Below, one piece after another: positions 1-9,792 of a DNA stretch of 64,000 nucleotides. Source of the stretch: Catenovulum sediminis (GTDB taxonomy: Bacteria; Pseudomonadota; Gammaproteobacteria; Enterobacterales; Alteromonadaceae). The first letter of the stretch is position 1; the number at the start of each line of letters is the position of its first letter. The notes beneath the pieces were generated by a model that saw nothing but the letters and a program-made list of their open reading frames with translations, did no database searches and was not told where the DNA came from. The translations under genes were made by a program, and so were the position numbers. Location: the NCBI RefSeq assembly GCF_007289895.1, contig NZ_CP041660.1, positions 2,170,001-2,234,000 on the forward strand, in the 5' to 3' direction.

Positions 1-1641
1 CGTGATTTTTTTAACATTTACCGGTATTTTTATGTTAAAGGTGACGCCATCACCTTCTTGACTGTCAACTGTTATCGAACCACCGAACGCCTGAGTCACT
101 AAATTATATACTAGGTGTAAGCCTAAACCGCTGCCTCCTTCGCCCCGTTTTGTTGTTACAAAGGGGTCAAATATGCGCTTTTTCAGTTCTTCACTGACGC
201 CAACACCGTCGTCTTTGAAGACAATGTGCAGATTGTTATCTTCTGCACTCAGGTTTATGTAAATATTACCGACAACGTCAGACTTGAAAGCATGGATCAA
301 GGCGTTCATTATCAAGTTAATCAGTATTTGATTTAACGGGCCCGGTTTGCTTTCTATCACTAAGTGTTCATCACAGTCGACATGAATTTGATGTGGAGTC
401 GATTTAATTTTGGGGCGCAGGGATAAGAGGACATCTTGTAAAAAGCCTTGCACATTAAACTCTCGTGTATTCTCGTTACTTTGATCGACCGCTACTTGTT
501 TAAAACTACAGATGAGATCCGCTGCTCGATTTAAGTTTCGGTAAATAATGTTCAGGTTTTCTTCACCTTCATTTAAAAAACGCTCTAATTGTCCGGCTGT
601 GAGTTTTTTATTATTTAACGCCCCCTTGATATCATGTAGTCTATCCAGCATTAAAGTAGAGGCGGTTACGCCTAAACCAATAGGTGTATTTACTTCATGC
701 GCGATGCCAGCCACCATGTCACCGAGAGAAGCCATTTTTTCATTTTCAACCAGTTGATTTTGGTAACGGTGTAAGGTTTCTAAAGCCGATAACAATTCTT
801 GATTAGCATCTTTTAACGCATCTGTTCTTTGACCTACTTTATCTTCTAAGTTGAGGTTGAGCTTGCGTATCTCTTTTTCCGCAGCCGCTTGTTTGTCTAG
901 ATAAGCTTGAAACCTATCTAGCATGGTGTTAAATGACTGACTTAAACCATCCAGTTCTATCAGACTTTGGCGCGGTGCTCGTACTGTATAATCTTTGTCT
1001 TTAGAGGCGTATTTAAATAGGTTTACCAGTTTGCCTATCGGGACTGTTATTTTTTGTTGCAGTTTTAGGGCAATGATAGAAGCTACACACATAGTGATCA
1101 AAAAGACCGTTATTTTAAGGTATAAGCTATTTTTGAATTGTTCGATTTGTTTGCTCAATGAGTATCTAACATAGATATAGCCGAGCAATCGCTCCTCAAA
1201 CCGGATTTCACGAATAATCTCTAGATGGCGTTCGCTAAAATTTGGTTCAGTGAAGCTTTGTAATACGTCTAATTTATTGGGTACAGGAGGGGTGTTGTCT
1301 TTGTTGTAACTGGCAAAAAACTCATTGTTTTTTGTCGTTAGATCATGCTGATAGATGTGAATATTTTCTATATTCTTAATTAAACTTAGGTTCCTCAGTC
1401 TTGCGCTTTCTGCACTGGGATCACTGAATAATAAGTTGCTGGTTGCACTAAAACCGATTATGTCTGTATAGGCTGTTGATTCGGAAGCCAATAAGCTACG
1501 TTGTTGCTTGTATTCAAAGTATGCATTGGAAACAAAGGCAATAATTAACGCAACAGCTGAGATAACAAGTACCATAGAAACGATATTTGTTTTGATTGAC
1601 GATAATGATTGTGGACTACTATTAGAAGTATTGTCTGTCAT
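1..1641 (-). CDS. Membrane sensor histidine kinase with CHASE8-like sensor (3' end cut by window edge)
   Basis: 547 codons are visible, reading leftward from ATG at 1641; the frame is still open at base 1. One membrane segment lies at about residues 18-37. The periplasmic part begins with IIGFSATSNLLFSDPSAES, a pattern typical of CHASE8 sensor domains. A second membrane segment, a HAMP linker and a coiled coil follow. The H-box GIAHEVNTPIG puts the phospho-acceptor at His315. An ATPase domain follows with N-box NQILINLIMNAL, DDGVGV and GGSGLGLH. The last visible residues (GDGVTFNIKIPV) are the usual end of the ATPase domain, so only a short tail, or possibly a receiver domain, lies outside. 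No response regulator is visible here, so its signal and partner are unknown. It diverges from the DUF3293 gene across about 170 bp. Confidence 0.88.
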   Translation of the reverse strand, partial: MTDNTSNSSPQSLSSIKTNIVSMVLVISAVALIIAFVSNAYFEYKQQRSLLASESTAYTDIIGFSATSNLLFSDPSAESARLRNLSLIKNIENIHIYQHDLTTKNNEFFASYNKDNTPPVPNKLDVLQSFTEPNFSERHLEIIREIRFEERLLGYIYVRYSLSKQIEQFKNSLYLKITVFLITMCVASIIALKLQQKITVPIGKLVNLFKYASKDKDYTVRAPRQSLIELDGLSQSFNTMLDRFQAYLDKQAAAEKEIRKLNLNLEDKVGQRTDALKDANQELLSALETLHRYQNQLVENEKMASLGDMVAGIAHEVNTPIGLGVTASTLMLDRLHDIKGALNNKKLTAGQLERFLNEGEENLNIIYRNLNRAADLICSFKQVAVDQSNENTREFNVQGFLQDVLLSLRPKIKSTPHQIHVDCDEHLVIESKPGPLNQILINLIMNALIHAFKSDVVGNIYINLSAEDNNLHIVFKDDGVGVSEELKKRIFDPFVTTKRGEGGSGLGLHLVYNLVTQAFGGSITVDSQEGDGVTFNIKIPVNVKKIT

Positions 1642-1816
1642 TAAGTTTGCTATTACACCTGATTGAAAAGAGTTTACAAAGATTAGTGTATGTAGAAAGT
1701 TTGAAATTCACAAGGTTATCCATTTACGAAAAGATATTGGTAATTTTCATATTTGATTCATATAAAAAAATATACAATATATCGTTGATTGGTATTGTAT
1801 GCTGGGGGCATCGTTA

Positions 1817-2260
1817 ATGCAGATAAATCCACTTTGGGACTTGTACCAAAATGTCGTCTTTGAATTAGAACAACCCCTTGGCGAACAATTAGATTTTGCA
1901 ATTGTCACCGCGTTTAATCCAAGAGGTTTGAATCTAACTTTAGGCCATAATCAGACGTTAGACAGAGCTTTGTTGGCTGATATTGAAAAATTAGGTGTGC
2001 CATACCGTAGGCTATTCGGTTGTGCACCGGACAAATCTCACATTGAAGCGAGCTGGGCTATCGCCACAGATAAAGAAACCGCTTGTAAACTTGCATCTAA
2101 ATATCAACAAAATGCGATATATTGGGTGGAAAGCAATTTTTTGTATTTAACGCCTTGTTTATTAGAAGGATATGCCGAAATGTGTTTAGGTAAATATCCT
2201 GATTTTGTTACATACGTAGAGCTAAGCTCACTATCTTCGAGCAAAGTGCTTTCAAGCTAA
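1817..2260 (+). CDS. DUF3293 family protein
   Basis: A 147-residue soluble protein. The segment FAIVTAFNPRGLNLTLGHNQ, followed by a small alpha/beta body ending in VESNFLYLTPC, fits the DUF3293 family, whose biochemical role is unknown. Start choice: an upstream in-frame ATG at 1799 has no ribosome-binding site, whereas ATG 1817 lies 8 nt after a GGGGG run and gives the MQINPLWDLYQ beginning expected for the family, so 1817 is preferred. The C-terminus is a low-complexity serine/leucine tail (ELSSLSSSKVLSS), encoded by near-repeated 'agcaaagtgctttcaagc' DNA and probably disordered. It stands alone, convergent with the small gene that follows. Confidence 0.7.
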   Translation: MQINPLWDLYQNVVFELEQPLGEQLDFAIVTAFNPRGLNLTLGHNQTLDRALLADIEKLGVPYRRLFGCAPDKSHIEASWAIATDKETACKLASKYQQNAIYWVESNFLYLTPCLLEGYAEMCLGKYPDFVTYVELSSLSSSKVLSS

Positions 2261-2276
2261 GTGCCTTCAAGCGCAA

Positions 2277-2618
2277 TCAATTACCGTTAAGCAGTTTAAA
2301 AAACGTTTCACGAGTTAATCCGAAGCGTTCAATAGTCAATGTTAGTTTTTGTTCCTGTTGCTCAGATAAAGGGCTATCAGAAGATTTTCCGGCGAGCTCG
2401 TAAAAATCTGCCAAACACAAACATAGCGCCTTGTTTTTTAGTTTTGGTTGCGAAGTATTGATCGAGCGAATAATTTTATGCGGACAAATATTTTCGGGTT
2501 GTATGGTGACGCAGGGCTCGTGCGCCATAACTCTATCAGTTAGAGTTAACAGACACACGGCCGCAAACGCCGACAAAACGCGTTTATTAAGGTGCAATAC
2601 TGCGATAAAGCGCTTCAT
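2277..2618 (-). CDS. Small secreted hypothetical protein overlapping the end of glgA
   Basis: 113 residues. The N-terminus has basic residues then a hydrophobic stretch (VLSAFAAVCLLTLTDRVMA, likely cleaved before HEPC), which looks like a Sec signal peptide. The mature part has four cysteines (HEPC, ENIC, CLCL), suggesting disulfides or a metal site in the periplasm. The C-terminal half, LTLTIERFGLTRETFFKLL, looks like a single helical hairpin. Its start lies inside the last 32 bp of glgA in another frame; internal TTG codons (for example codon 8) could shorten it. It would be co-transcribed behind glgC-glgA. I do not recognise the family and infer no function. Confidence 0.5.
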   Translation of the reverse strand: MKRFIAVLHLNKRVLSAFAAVCLLTLTDRVMAHEPCVTIQPENICPHKIIRSINTSQPKLKNKALCLCLADFYELAGKSSDSPLSEQQEQKLTLTIERFGLTRETFFKLLNGN

Positions 2619-4020
2619 ATTTCATTGCAGAATCATGCCAGTTAAACTTGCTTTGCATTGCTTTTTTACGAATAAACTCAAAAGTTTGGGGATATTCGTG
2701 ATAAAACAGTAAAGCTTTTCGTACACAGTTTAAAAGTTCCTCACTGTCAGGACGATTAAACACAAAACCGTTGGCTTCAGCAGGATCAGCCTCCAAATCT
2801 TTTACAGTATCTTTTAATCCGCCGACCGCTCTGACAATAGGTAAAGTACCATATGCCAAAGAGTACATCTGATTTAAACCACAGGGTTCAAACAATGACG
2901 GCATCAAAAAGAAATCACTTCCGGCCGTGATCAAGTGAGAGAATTTCAAACTGAAATCGTGTAGAAAGTAAAATTTACTTCTATGTTTATCACTAATCGC
3001 CTGAATTTGACTCACTAAATTTGGATCACCAGTGCCGATCATCACTATTTGAACATTGTGGTGCAAGATATTCTCAAGGATGGGGATTAAGTAACCAAAC
3101 CCTTTTTGATCCGTGATACGGCAAACCATGCCAATTAATGGAATATCACCATCAACCGGCAGGTGGCTTTGTTGTTGTAAGTTAGCCTTACAGAACGCTT
3201 TGCCGCTCATGTTCTCGACCGTGTACTGTGACGGAATTAATGGGTCGTGCGCAGGATCCCATTGGCTATAATCACAGCCGTTAATAATTCCCAGCATATC
3301 AGCTGAGCGATTCCTGAAATAATCTCCCATGTGGTGAGAGCCCAAGTCGGTTTGTAGTTCTTGCGCGTAACTCGGACTCACAGCTACAATTTTGGTGGCG
3401 TATTTAACGGCAATTTTTAAGTAGTTCACCAAACCATGATGGACATCTTCATGGTCAACACCACTTTTAGCTAAAAATGGCACACTGTCTAGATGAAACA
3501 CACCTTGGAATGCACCATTGTGAACAGACAATACGGTTTTAGCGGAAGCTAAAAATGCGTTGTCAGACCAGTGTTTTTTTAGATAATAAGGGATCAATCC
3601 AGTATGCCAGTCATTACAATGGATAATATCGCACTTGAACTCAAGCAACTGAGCGAGATGCAATGCTGCCATGCTGAAAAAAGCATAACGCTCACCATTA
3701 TCATCGTATGCTTCATAGCCGTCACTATAAATGCCTTTTCGATCAAAATAAGCAGGGTAGTCAACTAGATATATAGTGACACCATGCAATTCGACCGACT
3801 TAACATTATATTTATAAGTTTGCTCGCCTGCGTGTAATTCAACGCCGGTTAAAACATCTTTGGCATTTTCTACATTGTTACTGGTCTGGTAAAAAGGCGT
3901 AACGATTCTGACATCGTGACCGACCTTTTTAAAAGATACGGGCAGGGCTTTGGCTACATCAGCCAAGCCCCCTGTTTTGGCAAGATCTTCTACTTCCGAT
4001 GAGACAAATAAAATATTCAT
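2587..4020 (-). CDS. glgA: Glycogen synthase (ADP-glucose type, GT5)
   Basis: Transfers glucose from ADP-glucose to the non-reducing end of alpha-1,4-glucan in the cytoplasm. The 477-residue length is exactly usual for bacterial GlgA. The substrate-binding loop KTGGLADVAKALP begins at Lys15, as in the E. coli enzyme, which confirms the start. The GT-B C-terminal domain carries PSLFEPCGLNQMYSLAYGT, holding the catalytic glutamate region, then the GGLKDTV signature. It lies 5 bp downstream of glgC on the same strand, a two-gene synthesis operon. The branching enzyme glgB is 29 kb away, so the pathway is split over two loci. No glgP or glgX is visible. Confidence 0.97.
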   Translation of the reverse strand: MNILFVSSEVEDLAKTGGLADVAKALPVSFKKVGHDVRIVTPFYQTSNNVENAKDVLTGVELHAGEQTYKYNVKSVELHGVTIYLVDYPAYFDRKGIYSDGYEAYDDNGERYAFFSMAALHLAQLLEFKCDIIHCNDWHTGLIPYYLKKHWSDNAFLASAKTVLSVHNGAFQGVFHLDSVPFLAKSGVDHEDVHHGLVNYLKIAVKYATKIVAVSPSYAQELQTDLGSHHMGDYFRNRSADMLGIINGCDYSQWDPAHDPLIPSQYTVENMSGKAFCKANLQQQSHLPVDGDIPLIGMVCRITDQKGFGYLIPILENILHHNVQIVMIGTGDPNLVSQIQAISDKHRSKFYFLHDFSLKFSHLITAGSDFFLMPSLFEPCGLNQMYSLAYGTLPIVRAVGGLKDTVKDLEADPAEANGFVFNRPDSEELLNCVRKALLFYHEYPQTFEFIRKKAMQSKFNWHDSAMKYEALYRSIAP

Positions 4021-4025
4021 TGTAA

Positions 4026-5258
4026 TCAGTCGTCAAATCCTACTCGAGTACCTTTTGGTACAGTAACAATACCCTCTGCTGAAATCGTAAAACCACGTTT
4101 TTCGTCGGCTTCATGATTTACGCCAATTTCAGTACCGGGCGCTACTTCAACGTTTTTGTCTAAAATAGTGCGGTGGATTGTACAGCCTTCACCAATCAAG
4201 TTATTGCCCATAATAACACTTTCAGTGATAGATGAATTCGGTTCTATCAATACTTCAAAACCCAGAACTGACTTATGCACTTTAGAGCCTCGAATAACAC
4301 AACCAGACGCAATTGAACTATCTGTTATTTGATTGGCTTCACCTTGTTCACAACTGTATATCTGTGCTGCGGGTACGGTCGGGTGATATGTACGCATTGG
4401 CCACTTAGGATTGTACAAATCCAGCGCGCTATCAGCATCTAACATGTCCATAGAAGCTTGCCAGTAAGAGTCGATCGTACCTACATCACGCCAGTAGAAG
4501 GGGTCTCCTTTCTCGCCCGGAATTTTGTTGTTAGCAAAATCGTAGACATAGACATTACCTTCACGCATCAGTTGTGGGATAATGTTTTTACCGAAATCGT
4601 GTGAAGAGTTTGGATCTTGGGCGTCTTCTTTTAACACTCTGTATAAAACGTCAGGGTCAAACACATAGTTGCCCATTGAAATCAACGCTACATCCGGATT
4701 CCCTGGCAGTGACTTAGGTTTAGCTGGTTTTTCTTCAAAACCGACCAGTCGACCTTCATCATCTATTTCCATTACACCGAATTGATGTGCTTCTTCAATT
4801 GGCACCCGAATTGCTGCAACCGTCAGATCCGCTTTTTTATTATTATGGAAATCTGTCATCTGACGAACATTCATTTTATAGATGTGGTCACTACCGAAAA
4901 TAACAACTTGGTCCGGATCGTGAATTTCTATTAATCGAATATTTTGGTAAATCGCATCCGCTGTGCCTTCATACCACCTTTTACCCATTCGCATTTGCGC
5001 TGGAATAGGGTCAATAAAATGGTCTGTCAAGCCAGAAAAGTGCCATGCTTGCCTTAAATGAATATTGAGTGATTGAGATTTGAATTGTGTTAAGACGTAA
5101 ATCTTAAGCAAGTCAGAGTTAACAAAGTTATTTAAAACGAAGTCAATAAGTCGATATTGACCTGCGAATGGAACGGCTGGTTTAGTTCGGGTTTCGGTCA
5201 ATGGGAATAACCTTGTACCCGCACCACCAGCTAATATCATCGATAAGATCCCTGCCAT
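4026..5258 (-). CDS. glgC: Glucose-1-phosphate adenylyltransferase (ADP-glucose pyrophosphorylase)
   Basis: Makes ADP-glucose from ATP and glucose 1-phosphate, the committed and normally allosterically controlled step of glycogen synthesis. The 410-residue protein has the nucleotidyltransferase loop GGAGTRLFPLT near residues 11-21, the activator/substrate region TKPAVPFAGQYRLIDF, the sugar-phosphate loop FEEKPAKP and a C-terminal left-handed beta-helix (VIRGSKVHKSVLG, IGEGCTIHRTIL). Length is slightly shorter than E. coli GlgC (431), as in other marine gammaproteobacteria. It is the first gene of the glgC-glgA pair; the 148 bp upstream, before rsmC, holds no gene. Confidence 0.96.
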   Translation of the reverse strand: MAGILSMILAGGAGTRLFPLTETRTKPAVPFAGQYRLIDFVLNNFVNSDLLKIYVLTQFKSQSLNIHLRQAWHFSGLTDHFIDPIPAQMRMGKRWYEGTADAIYQNIRLIEIHDPDQVVIFGSDHIYKMNVRQMTDFHNNKKADLTVAAIRVPIEEAHQFGVMEIDDEGRLVGFEEKPAKPKSLPGNPDVALISMGNYVFDPDVLYRVLKEDAQDPNSSHDFGKNIIPQLMREGNVYVYDFANNKIPGEKGDPFYWRDVGTIDSYWQASMDMLDADSALDLYNPKWPMRTYHPTVPAAQIYSCEQGEANQITDSSIASGCVIRGSKVHKSVLGFEVLIEPNSSITESVIMGNNLIGEGCTIHRTILDKNVEVAPGTEIGVNHEADEKRGFTISAEGIVTVPKGTRVGFDD

Positions 5259-5406
5259 AGTCGTGCCTTGATAAAGTTATGTAGACTAATGTTTCAGTGT
5301 ACTTGCTAATTATTGGCTAAACACTACTCGGTATAGTCAAACCGCTAACCGAATAATAGTCAGTTTACAACTAGCACGAGCCTGAAGACTTCAGTCTAGA
5401 TTGAGG

Positions 5407-6408
5407 TTAACGATTGTAAGCACAATAAACTTTAAATTTATTGTCCTCTACTACCACTTCTATCAAATCAAAATGGTTTTGTAAAATATGAGGGTATTTT
5501 AAAAATCGGTTTGCAACCAAATATAAACAACCTCCCGGTTGTAACACTTCTTTGCACCTTTTAATAAAAGCCTCAGTTATATGGTAGTCTATTTTTAATC
5601 CTGTGTGGAAGGGGGGATTACTAAAAATCCAACGATACTTTGATGAAATTTTCTTTAAACCATCAGAAAGCACCACATGTCCTACCAGTTCGTTGCATTT
5701 TAAGGTCATTTTACTCGCTTCAACAGCAATAGCATCAATATCTGTTAAAGTTATATTATTGACGTTTTCATAGTATTTTTTTATGTAGCTCCCAATGACG
5801 CCACAACCACAAGCAAAATCTAAAACCTCACCTTCGATATTATCCGGTAAGTGTGTCAGCAATAGTCTGGTCCCGTGATCTAATTCGCGATGGCTAAAAA
5901 CGCCCGGCATACTGGCCACTGTTATTGGCTTATTGCCTACTTGGTATTCAACATATTCCTCTTTCAATGCTTCACTGTAATCTTCTTTTTGAGTAACCGC
6001 TTGATACAATATGCAGTGCTTACCGGAAGCTAGTTTTTGAATGTTGGTTAGAACGCCAGAAGCGAATTTAGGCAAGGTTTTTATACCACTTTTATTGTCA
6101 CCAACAATGTACAACAATGTATTATCCGCTAATATTTGAGACAGTTGGCGAAATAACCAAAGTGCTTTTTCTTTGGCTTTAGGAAAAAAAACCACTGCAC
6201 ATTGATATGTGTCGCAGGGGCTTGAAGGATATAAAAAATATTCTTTTTGGGGGCCACATATATCTCTAAATTTCCAGACATGACAGGGTTGGAGTTGTGG
6301 CAACATTAAATCTGTAGAATCGATAGGATCAACCAATAAGCAGTGCTCGTTTAGTTGTGCTTCTATCGATTTGACTAATAATTGACTAGCTAGTGAAGGT
6401 TTAGACAT
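5407..6408 (-). CDS. rsmC: 16S rRNA (guanine1207-N2)-methyltransferase
   Basis: Uses S-adenosylmethionine to methylate G1207 of 16S rRNA in the assembled 30S subunit. The 333 residues form the tandem duplicated methyltransferase fold of RsmC/RlmG. The N-terminal half is degenerate. The C-terminal half holds the SAM-binding motif LDFACGCGVIG (about residues 196-206) and the catalytic NPPFH motif at about 264-268. RlmG is the main alternative, but the length (RlmG is usually longer) and the C-terminal FKVYCA favour RsmC. It is transcribed away from the hybrid kinase at 6465, with 56 bp between the starts. Confidence 0.88.
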   Translation of the reverse strand: MSKPSLASQLLVKSIEAQLNEHCLLVDPIDSTDLMLPQLQPCHVWKFRDICGPQKEYFLYPSSPCDTYQCAVVFFPKAKEKALWLFRQLSQILADNTLLYIVGDNKSGIKTLPKFASGVLTNIQKLASGKHCILYQAVTQKEDYSEALKEEYVEYQVGNKPITVASMPGVFSHRELDHGTRLLLTHLPDNIEGEVLDFACGCGVIGSYIKKYYENVNNITLTDIDAIAVEASKMTLKCNELVGHVVLSDGLKKISSKYRWIFSNPPFHTGLKIDYHITEAFIKRCKEVLQPGGCLYLVANRFLKYPHILQNHFDLIEVVVEDNKFKVYCAYNR

Positions 6409-6464
6409 GTTATATAAGTTCTTTTATAGGCCTAGTTGTTTAGGATAATAGCGATATTATATTC

Positions 6465-9400
6465 ATGAAACAGATTGGACGCTGGTTTTTTATCAGTTTT
6501 TTACTTGGCGCAGCTTGTTTAATTGCATTTGCGTATGCAATTCAGTCACACCTTACTGAATATTTTCAGCGAGAAAAGCAACAGCACTTAGTCGCTCAGG
6601 TTGAACTGGCTTATTCGCAGGTACAGGATATAGTGCAGCAGGAGCTCGCTGAGTTGAGTGTTTGGACTGAGCATCCTTTGGTTCTTGAATTTGCAAAACA
6701 CCAACTGACGCTGAGTCAAAAAAACGCTGGAGCTTCACCATCTCTAAGAGAAATGGATTATCTTGCTTTTTTAATTGAAAATGGCGTTTTGGTCGATAGT
6801 CATTATCACAACACGTTTATTTTTTCTGCTTCAGGTAAACAATTGTGGCAAGCAGAAAGTACTTATTCTACTTTGCATATTGAACAAGCGCAAAAGAAAA
6901 TGTGGCTTGAGCAATTATCCACTGGTAAACCCACCGCATTATTTTTGACGGAAAAGGTATTATCCAGTATTTTTTTTCCTGTTTTGTATTCAGTCCCAAT
7001 TGTTGAAAATGGCGTCGTTATCGCGATCCTAGCGTTAGAGCTTAATCAAGCTCAGCGATTAACTATGGTGCTAAATGCAGCGCGTTTATCTGGCCAAGGG
7101 ACGGTGCATATATATAATGCTGATCGTCAGGTTGTCTTAGCAAGTCAAAATGCGGATAACCTCGGGGAGCGGTTGCCTCATCAACTTGCATTACCCACTT
7201 CAGATAAAAAAGTAACCGATCAGAATGAGCTTTATTTATTCGCCAGTGAATGGCAAGAAATGAGAGGGTTTGGTATTTCAATCGACTTACCGCGCCAAAT
7301 TGTGAATCGCGACCTGAAGAAGATTCAACTGGGCATTCTGGTATTAGTCTTCTTTTCCTTTCTGGTTATGTTGATCCTAATTTTCGTGGTTAATGTGAGC
7401 CGTGAACGAATTCGCAGTAAGCAAGCGAGTATTTTAAAACATCAAGATAGGCTGATGCATGTGCAGGCCTTAGCACATGTTGCTTGTTTAGAAATTAATA
7501 ATAAAAATGGCGAGATAGAATGGTTCAGTGGATTTGAGTTTTTAGGTGATCTGTATCAACAAAAAAATAATAATCCGAAAAGCTTATTAAAAAAATTATC
7601 GGAATTCGAGAAGCGAAAAATTTTAAATACGCTTCTTCGTGTACAAAAAACACAACAACAAGCGACTGCCGAAGTGTTTTATACACATCGAGGTCAACAA
7701 AAATATTTTTCGCTTAAATTTTTTCCACAAAATATCGAATTGCGAACCAGTTCGACTTTAATTTTAATTAACGATATAACAGAGCAAAAGCTTCAGCAAA
7801 AAGAAGCACTGCAAGCCGAAATTGAATATCGAGATTTAATTTTACAAAGCGCCCATGATGGTATCGTCAGTGTAAATTCACTCGGCAAAGTTACTCTATG
7901 TAATAGTGCAAGCAGCAACATGCTGGGTTTTAGCAAAAACGAAATGCTTGATTTAAGTTTATATCGTTTAATTGAAGAGCCTAGTGAGCGATCGCTAGCC
8001 GAGTACGCACCTTGTATTGTTGCAGGTCGTAGAAAACAGCCTGTCTCTGGTCAGTTTTGGTTTCGTCGTAAAAATGGCTCAATATTTCCCTCAGAATGTC
8101 GCGTCAATCCGATCATCAGAAATGGTGAGGCAGTGGGGGCCGTTTATTTGTTTCACGATATATCTGAGCAGCTCAAATTTGAACGTGAGCTTAAAGAACG
8201 AGAGCAAAGGTTTAGGCGTATTATCGAAGGAACTTCTGACGCGACATTTGAGTGGGATATGCTAGAAGATAGCCTGCATTGGAATGCGCGTTTTTGGGAG
8301 ATACTTGGCTATTCATACGAAAGCGCGCAAAAAAATTCGGAGTGTTCACATTTATGGCAAGAAACAGTCGTTAAAGACGATTTGGAGTATTTTATTTGTG
8401 CCATGCAAGCACACTTGGTATACAACGAAAATTTTGATGTTGAATTTAGAGCTCGCAAAGCTGACTCTGATATTATTTGGCTTAGAGCACGAGGGCAGGC
8501 AATCAAAGAGAATGGACGTTTCATATATATGTCCGGCACTATCTCTGATATCTCAAACATAAAGGCCGCAGAGCGTGATAAAAGTGTGCTTGAAGAGCAG
8601 CTTAGACATGCACAAAAAATGGAAGCCATCGGCCAACTGACTGGTGGCATTGCGCATGACTTTAACAACATATTGGCTTCGGTATTAGGCTATGCCGAAT
8701 TGGTGCAGGATTGTATTGAACTGGAGCGCCCTGAAAAAATTGACAGTTATGTTGAACAAATTATTCAATCTGGCGAACGTGCGAGGGATTTAATTCGCCA
8801 AATGATGGTATTCAGTCGCAAAGATAATCAAGAGGTTGAGGCTATTTGCTTAACTAAAATTCTGAACGAAACCTTATCTATGGTACGTCCTTTAATTCCA
8901 AGTACAATTGATATTCAAGTTTCTCTAAACGCAGAATGTCGTATTGCTGCTAATGCTATCCAGCTACAGCAAATACTCATGAACTTAGCAATAAACGCTA
9001 AAGATGCAATGCCAGACAAAGGTAAATTATTTATATCAACCGAGTTTGTTGAGCCCACAGAACGCTTATGTTCTTCCTGTCATAATGTGTTCAACCAGAA
9101 TATGGTGAAAATTAGTGTCGCGGATACCGGTTCAGGTATTGACGCTGAAACATTAAAGCGTGTGTTTGACCCTTACTTTACCACCAAAGGGCTTGGTGAT
9201 GGTTCAGGTATGGGGCTGTCTATTGTACATGGCATAGTCCACCAGTTAGGTGGTCATGTGCAGGCTCGCAGTGAAATAGGTGGAGGGAGTGAGTTTGATT
9301 TGTATTTTCCAATTGCGGATTTGACAACTCAAGATAAGGTTGAAATATTGCCACTTGTCAACAAGCGAGAGTCTGCTCAGACAAGAATATTTATCGTTGA

Positions 9401-9773
9401 CGATGAGCCATCTATCGTTGAGTTTTTAACAGAAAAACTGATTATGAACGGCTACCAAGTAACGGGCTTTATGCACAGTCATGCTGCATTAGAGGCAATT
9501 CAACAACCAGACTGTGAATGTGATATCTTAATCACAGATCAAACCATGCCAGAGCTTAAAGGGGTTGAGTTGGTTGTTAAAGCGAAACAAGCTCAGCCAA
9601 ACATCATTGCAATTTTAATGACGGGATACAGTGAAACATTGAGTGAAGATGTTGCGCTCAACAAAGGTGCATATGCGCTTATCAGTAAGCCGATTGACAG
9701 CAGTGAGCTGCTTGTACTTTTAGCACAAAGCGTTGCACAAAGTGGTAAACTGCAAAACGAACATATCAAATAA
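6465..9773 (+). CDS. Large PAS-containing hybrid histidine kinase/response regulator
   Basis: 1102 residues, inner membrane. Order: TM1 (about 8-26); a periplasmic sensor of about 255 residues resembling a Cache/PAS-like fold; TM2 (about 288-311); a degenerate PAS (about 330-440); two clearer PAS domains (about 450-575 and 580-705); HisKA with H-box GQLTGGIAHDFNNILASVLG (His731); an ATPase domain with N-box LMNLAINAKDAM and DTGSGI; and a receiver with VDDEP, phospho-acceptor Asp1025 in LITDQTMPE, and the SKPID lysine. A CSSC motif (869-872) sits between the N and G1 boxes. No output regulator is adjacent, so signal and targets are unknown. Both phosphotransfer residues are present, so it should be active. 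Confidence 0.93.
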   Translation: MKQIGRWFFISFLLGAACLIAFAYAIQSHLTEYFQREKQQHLVAQVELAYSQVQDIVQQELAELSVWTEHPLVLEFAKHQLTLSQKNAGASPSLREMDYLAFLIENGVLVDSHYHNTFIFSASGKQLWQAESTYSTLHIEQAQKKMWLEQLSTGKPTALFLTEKVLSSIFFPVLYSVPIVENGVVIAILALELNQAQRLTMVLNAARLSGQGTVHIYNADRQVVLASQNADNLGERLPHQLALPTSDKKVTDQNELYLFASEWQEMRGFGISIDLPRQIVNRDLKKIQLGILVLVFFSFLVMLILIFVVNVSRERIRSKQASILKHQDRLMHVQALAHVACLEINNKNGEIEWFSGFEFLGDLYQQKNNNPKSLLKKLSEFEKRKILNTLLRVQKTQQQATAEVFYTHRGQQKYFSLKFFPQNIELRTSSTLILINDITEQKLQQKEALQAEIEYRDLILQSAHDGIVSVNSLGKVTLCNSASSNMLGFSKNEMLDLSLYRLIEEPSERSLAEYAPCIVAGRRKQPVSGQFWFRRKNGSIFPSECRVNPIIRNGEAVGAVYLFHDISEQLKFERELKEREQRFRRIIEGTSDATFEWDMLEDSLHWNARFWEILGYSYESAQKNSECSHLWQETVVKDDLEYFICAMQAHLVYNENFDVEFRARKADSDIIWLRARGQAIKENGRFIYMSGTISDISNIKAAERDKSVLEEQLRHAQKMEAIGQLTGGIAHDFNNILASVLGYAELVQDCIELERPEKIDSYVEQIIQSGERARDLIRQMMVFSRKDNQEVEAICLTKILNETLSMVRPLIPSTIDIQVSLNAECRIAANAIQLQQILMNLAINAKDAMPDKGKLFISTEFVEPTERLCSSCHNVFNQNMVKISVADTGSGIDAETLKRVFDPYFTTKGLGDGSGMGLSIVHGIVHQLGGHVQARSEIGGGSEFDLYFPIADLTTQDKVEILPLVNKRESAQTRIFIVDDEPSIVEFLTEKLIMNGYQVTGFMHSHAALEAIQQPDCECDILITDQTMPELKGVELVVKAKQAQPNIIAILMTGYSETLSEDVALNKGAYALISKPIDSSELLVLLAQSVAQSGKLQNEHIK

Positions 9774-9792
9774 CCAATTCGATTATGGGATT

